Of a stretch of 34,255 nucleotides of DNA, positions 31,854 through 34,255 are shown piece by piece (within the stretch, counting starts at the first letter, position 1; each line of letters starts with the position of its first letter). The notes beneath the pieces are model-generated. The model saw only the letters and a list, made by a program, of their open reading frames with translations. It searched no databases and was not told the origin of the DNA. Both the position numbers and the translations under genes were made by a program. The DNA comes from Thalassospira profundimaris (GTDB lineage Bacteria; Pseudomonadota; Alphaproteobacteria; Rhodospirillales; Thalassospiraceae): positions 1-34,255 of the forward strand of contig NZ_JPWH01000036.1 of NCBI RefSeq assembly GCF_003326755.1, written 5' to 3'.

Positions 31854-33419
31854 ATGAGGCTTACAGTCGTCGATTTTCTAAAGCATCACATTCGCCATAC
31901 ACCAAATGCGACCGCAACTTGTGATGCAGGCACCAGACGCACATGGAAAGACCTGGGAGACCGTGTTGTCCGGCTTGCGTCAGGTTTTGTCGCAGCGGGC
32001 CTCGAACCGGGCAAGCGCATCGGCATCCTGGCAACAAATGCCGATTATTATTACGAGGCCCTGCTGGCAGCCTGGTGGGTCGGCGGGGTTATAAATCCCG
32101 TCAATACGCGTTGGTGCGCAGCGGAGATTGCCTATTCTCTGGATGATTCAGATACCCGCATGCTGGTCATTGACCAGAACTTTCTCGACATGCTGCCTGA
32201 TATTCGCAAACTTTCAGCCTCGCTCGACACGGTTATTACTGTTCGGGAAGAAGATGCCGTTTGCGACCTGATGAGCTGCCAGTCCATGATTGAAACCTGC
32301 ACGCCACATCAAAACGCGATGGGCCATCCCGATGATGTGGCGGGCATTTTCTACACCGGCGGCACCACAGGCTTCCCCAAGGGGGTAACGGTGACGCAGC
32401 AGTCGGTCCTTGCCAACACCTTTCTTAATCTGCTGGAAATGCCGGTAGCCCCCTCAGACGTCGTTCTCGCCGTCTCGCCCCTGTTTCATCTCGCGGGGAT
32501 GTGCCTTGTGATCAGAGCACTTGTGCGTGGGGCAACATTGTCGTTCCTTCCGCGCTTTGACGAACAGACCGTCATCGAGACGATAGAACGGGACGCTGTG
32601 ACATATACCCTGCTGGTCCCGGTGATGATGCAGCGGTTGCTTGATGCCTCAGACAATCTTGCCACCCGCTTGCGCTCGCTTCGTTTTATTCAGTATGGTG
32701 CATCCCCGATCAACGAGACACTGCTTCGTCGCCTGATAAAGGAGCTGCCCCAAGTATCCCTGGCACAGGGTTATGGCATGACGGAAACAACCGGGCCTTA
32801 TACCGTTCTTCCGGCCGACATCCATCGCGATCCTGACGGTCCGCATGCTGCAAGATTGCGTTCGGCGGGGGGTCCGACACCGGGCGTTGAAATCAGGGTT
32901 ATCAAAGATGATAACAGTCCTGCTGCCATCGGCGAAGTCGGCGAGATCATATGTCGAGGACCGATTGTCATGGAGGGATACTGGAACAAGCCCGATCAGA
33001 CAGCCGACGCTTTGCGGGGCGGATGGCTGCATTCCGGGGATGCGGGTTTTCTCGATGAAGATGGCTTTCTGTTCCTTGTCGATCGCGTCAAGGACATGAT
33101 CGTCTCGGGCGGTGAAAACGTCTATTCGGCCGAAGTGGAAAACGCATTAACAAAGCATCCTGATATTGCCATTTGTGCCGTCATCGGTATCCCAAGTGAA
33201 CGCTGGGGCGAACAGGTTCATGCAGTCGTTGTGACAAAGCCTGACGTCACGCTTACCGTCGAAGATCTACGAAACCATTGTAAAACCCTGATCGCCGGTT
33301 ACAAATGCCCGGTATCAGCGGAATTCGTGTCCGAGCTCCCCTATACCGCGGCAGGAAAAATCCAAAAAAACGTTCTTCGGGAGCGTTACTGGAAGGGCCA
33401 GAACCGCAGCGTTTCCTGA
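31854..33419 (+). CDS. AMP-dependent acyl-CoA ligase 2
   Basis: This 521-residue ANL enzyme has P-loop T-G-G-T-T-G-F-P-K-G near residue 175, Y-G-M-T-E-T-T-G, L-H-S-G-D-A-G-F, hinge D-R-V-K-D-M-I-V-S-G-G-E-N and catalytic Lys in T-A-A-G-K-I-Q-K. It activates a carboxylic acid to its CoA ester. The ATG at 31854 has GGGAGGG upstream; an in-frame extension to 31785 runs through the promoter and operator. Ligase 1 and ligase 2 are clearly different proteins, so they probably activate different acids, such as the parent substrate and a later acid intermediate. Confidence 0.93.
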   Translation: MRLTVVDFLKHHIRHTPNATATCDAGTRRTWKDLGDRVVRLASGFVAAGLEPGKRIGILATNADYYYEALLAAWWVGGVINPVNTRWCAAEIAYSLDDSDTRMLVIDQNFLDMLPDIRKLSASLDTVITVREEDAVCDLMSCQSMIETCTPHQNAMGHPDDVAGIFYTGGTTGFPKGVTVTQQSVLANTFLNLLEMPVAPSDVVLAVSPLFHLAGMCLVIRALVRGATLSFLPRFDEQTVIETIERDAVTYTLLVPVMMQRLLDASDNLATRLRSLRFIQYGASPINETLLRRLIKELPQVSLAQGYGMTETTGPYTVLPADIHRDPDGPHAARLRSAGGPTPGVEIRVIKDDNSPAAIGEVGEIICRGPIVMEGYWNKPDQTADALRGGWLHSGDAGFLDEDGFLFLVDRVKDMIVSGGENVYSAEVENALTKHPDIAICAVIGIPSERWGEQVHAVVVTKPDVTLTVEDLRNHCKTLIAGYKCPVSAEFVSELPYTAAGKIQKNVLRERYWKGQNRSVS

Positions 33420-33457
33420 CCGTCTCTTGATGTGGATGGACGCCTTTTACCTGGCGC

Positions 33458-33483
33458 ATTCTTTCCTTCTGCACGGAAAGAAT
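33458..33483. terminator. Hairpin downstream of ligase 2
   Basis: A perfect 9-bp stem ATTCTTTCC/GGAAAGAAT with an 8-base loop lies about 40 bp after the ligase 2 stop. There is no following T run, so its role as terminator is tentative. Confidence 0.4.
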
Positions 33484-33980
33484 TACGGTGCCTGGCCGCG
33501 TCCAGGGCAAAATTCTTGGTGTCGCGGCGCAGAAGAATACACCGGCCCGAAGGGGGCGGAAGGGGGCTGTGTGGTGGTTCACATTCCCTTAAAAGCGGCT
33601 ATTGGCCTGCCTGCGATGCCTTGTCAGACACAACACCAAACGCGAACCAAATAGTGTTTTTATGAACGGGCGGGAGTCTGGAGGTTTCCGTCAAAGAGAA
33701 ACAGCAAACATAAAAACAAAGTATAAACGCGTCGTCCTTCTGGAGGCGACGGTTGGCATAAATCGCCTTTATCTGTCGGGACCGTTTCGCGAAAAGGGGC
33801 TGTCCTTTATCGTCTCGACCCCGGCATTGGTCGCGCCAATACCCCATAAAGGTCGCGCAACAGGCGACGCGGCTAGATTATTTTCAGTTGAGACTAAAGC
33901 AGTTTTGTCGGCAGCGCGGCATGGTTCTCAGGCTTCAACACTGCAAAATATCGCCATGCACAAACCCTTCGGGCCGCTGT

Positions 33981-34009
33981 ATCCTTCTTTCTATACAGGA
34001 AAGAAGGAT
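33981..34009 (-). terminator. Long hairpin downstream of right ferredoxin
   Basis: An 11-bp perfect stem ATCCTTCTTTC/GAAAGAAGGAT with a 7-base loop lies about 47 bp past the right ferredoxin stop. It begins where similarity to the left repeat ends. No strong T run follows on the minus strand. Confidence 0.45.
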
Positions 34010-34255
34010 GCAGCCATTTCCGGCGATCCCGGCCCCTGCTGTCTGTTTTGGCGCGTCAGATTTCGGCCTGGGTTTCGGGCATTGTGACGACGAGGCCGTC
34101 CATCGCATCGGTGATGCGGATCTGGCAGGACAGGCGCGAAAGCCGCGCATCGGGCGCGCTGGCAAATTCCAGCATCTCCTGTTCCATGTCGCTGGCGGGC
34201 GGCAGTTTTTCCACCCAGGCCGGGTCAATATAGACATGGCAGGTCGAACAGCTGC
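34008..34255 (-). repeat. Right arm of terminal inverted repeat (ferredoxin 3' end)
   Basis: The reverse complement matches 1-248 at about 95% by hand count, including the 48 bp or so after the stop codon. Mismatches cluster in the E-S/P-A codons and in the non-coding tail. Confidence 0.85.
34056..34255 (-). CDS. [2Fe-2S] ferredoxin, C-terminal part (5' end outside window)
   Basis: The minus-strand frame enters at the window edge and stops at TGA (34058-34056), giving 65 whole residues with the C-x2-C pair and the later S-C-Q-I cysteine. It differs from the left copy by D-P-A-W against D-E-S-W. It is an adrenodoxin-type ferredoxin likely serving a Rieske oxygenase or P450. Its own upstream region lies outside the window, so whether it belongs to the operator-controlled regulon is unknown. 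Confidence 0.85.
   Translation of the reverse strand, partial: SCSTCHVYIDPAWVEKLPPASDMEQEMLEFASAPDARLSRLSCQIRITDAMDGLVVTMPETQAEI

Larger units (their letters stand above)
33420..34055. other. Gap between ligase 2 and right ferredoxin
   Basis: About 636 bp without a recognisable gene. It has two AT-rich hairpins (33458-33483 and 33981-34009) and no operator copy. Open frames near 33600-33850 have no ribosome site or family match. Confidence 0.5.

Noticed and set aside
33602..34087. 161-codon open frame near the right end, and an 82-codon antisense frame at 33599-33847
   Set aside because: A basic stretch in the antisense frame briefly suggested a transposase remnant, but no DDE motif, terminal repeat or ribosome site supports it, and the plus frame runs into the ferredoxin in the wrong direction.
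1..34255. CRISPR array, tRNA, rRNA, integrase or insertion sequence
   Set aside because: No spaced repeats, cloverleaf-like sequence, rRNA sequence or transposase/integrase motifs were seen in reading the window.

Overview
The window is a dense catabolic gene cluster of about 33 kb from a Gram-negative bacterium. Gene style (GC-rich coding, AT-rich promoters, acyl-CoA enzymes with alphaproteobacterial flavour) suggests an alphaproteobacterium, but no rRNA, tRNA or marker gene fixes the genus. I count 29 complete genes and two partial ferredoxin genes. Nearly all complete genes are CoA-thioester enzymes, components of a Rieske oxygenase system, or TetR regulators. I see no insertion sequence, CRISPR array, tRNA or rRNA.

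Layout. Position 1-200 is the 3' end of a [2Fe-2S] ferredoxin gene. Next come a flavin oxidoreductase (-) divergent from a TetR regulator and an HSL-type esterase (+). A minus-strand operon follows: Rieske oxygenase alpha, beta, a PaaG-like crotonase and a BadH-like short-chain dehydrogenase. A second crotonase (-) is divergent from an acyl-CoA dehydrogenase (+). An alpha-methylacyl-CoA racemase (-) is divergent from a ferredoxin reductase (+). A minus-strand operon of SDR, acyl-CoA dehydrogenase, thiolase and CoA-transferase-like protein is divergent from a plus-strand operon of two MaoC-like hot-dog proteins, a CitE-like lyase and a crotonase. A DUF2889 protein (-) is divergent from a thiolase (+), and a metallo-beta-lactamase-fold protein (-) from an acyl-CoA ligase (+). 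A further operon holds thiolase, FadB/FadJ-type multifunctional enzyme, acyl-CoA dehydrogenase and crotonase. Then come a second TetR gene (-), a second acyl-CoA ligase (+), and the 3' end of another ferredoxin gene in inverted orientation.

How it may work together (inference). Two ligases activate acid substrates as CoA esters. A three-component Rieske oxygenase (alpha/beta here, reductase here, ferredoxin at either end) oxygenates a ring. SDRs, crotonases and dehydrogenases process the product, and three thiolases, an MFE-1-type enzyme and a split MFE-2-type set (MaoC pair plus SDR) shorten it. The racemase points to a 2-methyl-branched acyl-CoA intermediate. No extradiol or intradiol ring-cleavage dioxygenase is present, so ring opening, if any, would be hydrolytic on CoA thioesters. 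The substrate cannot be named from sequence; an alicyclic, terpenoid, steroid-like or branched aryl-alkanoate compound fits.

The most striking unlisted structure is a repeated operator. Ten intergenic 12-bp sites of the form CCG-N6-CG(G/T), in AT-rich flanks, lie in front of almost every transcription unit. This implies that one regulator, probably one of the two TetR proteins, controls the cluster as a regulon. One site sits inside a palindrome with 19-bp perfect arms. The cluster is also bounded by inverted ferredoxin repeats about 95% identical over roughly 248 bp.
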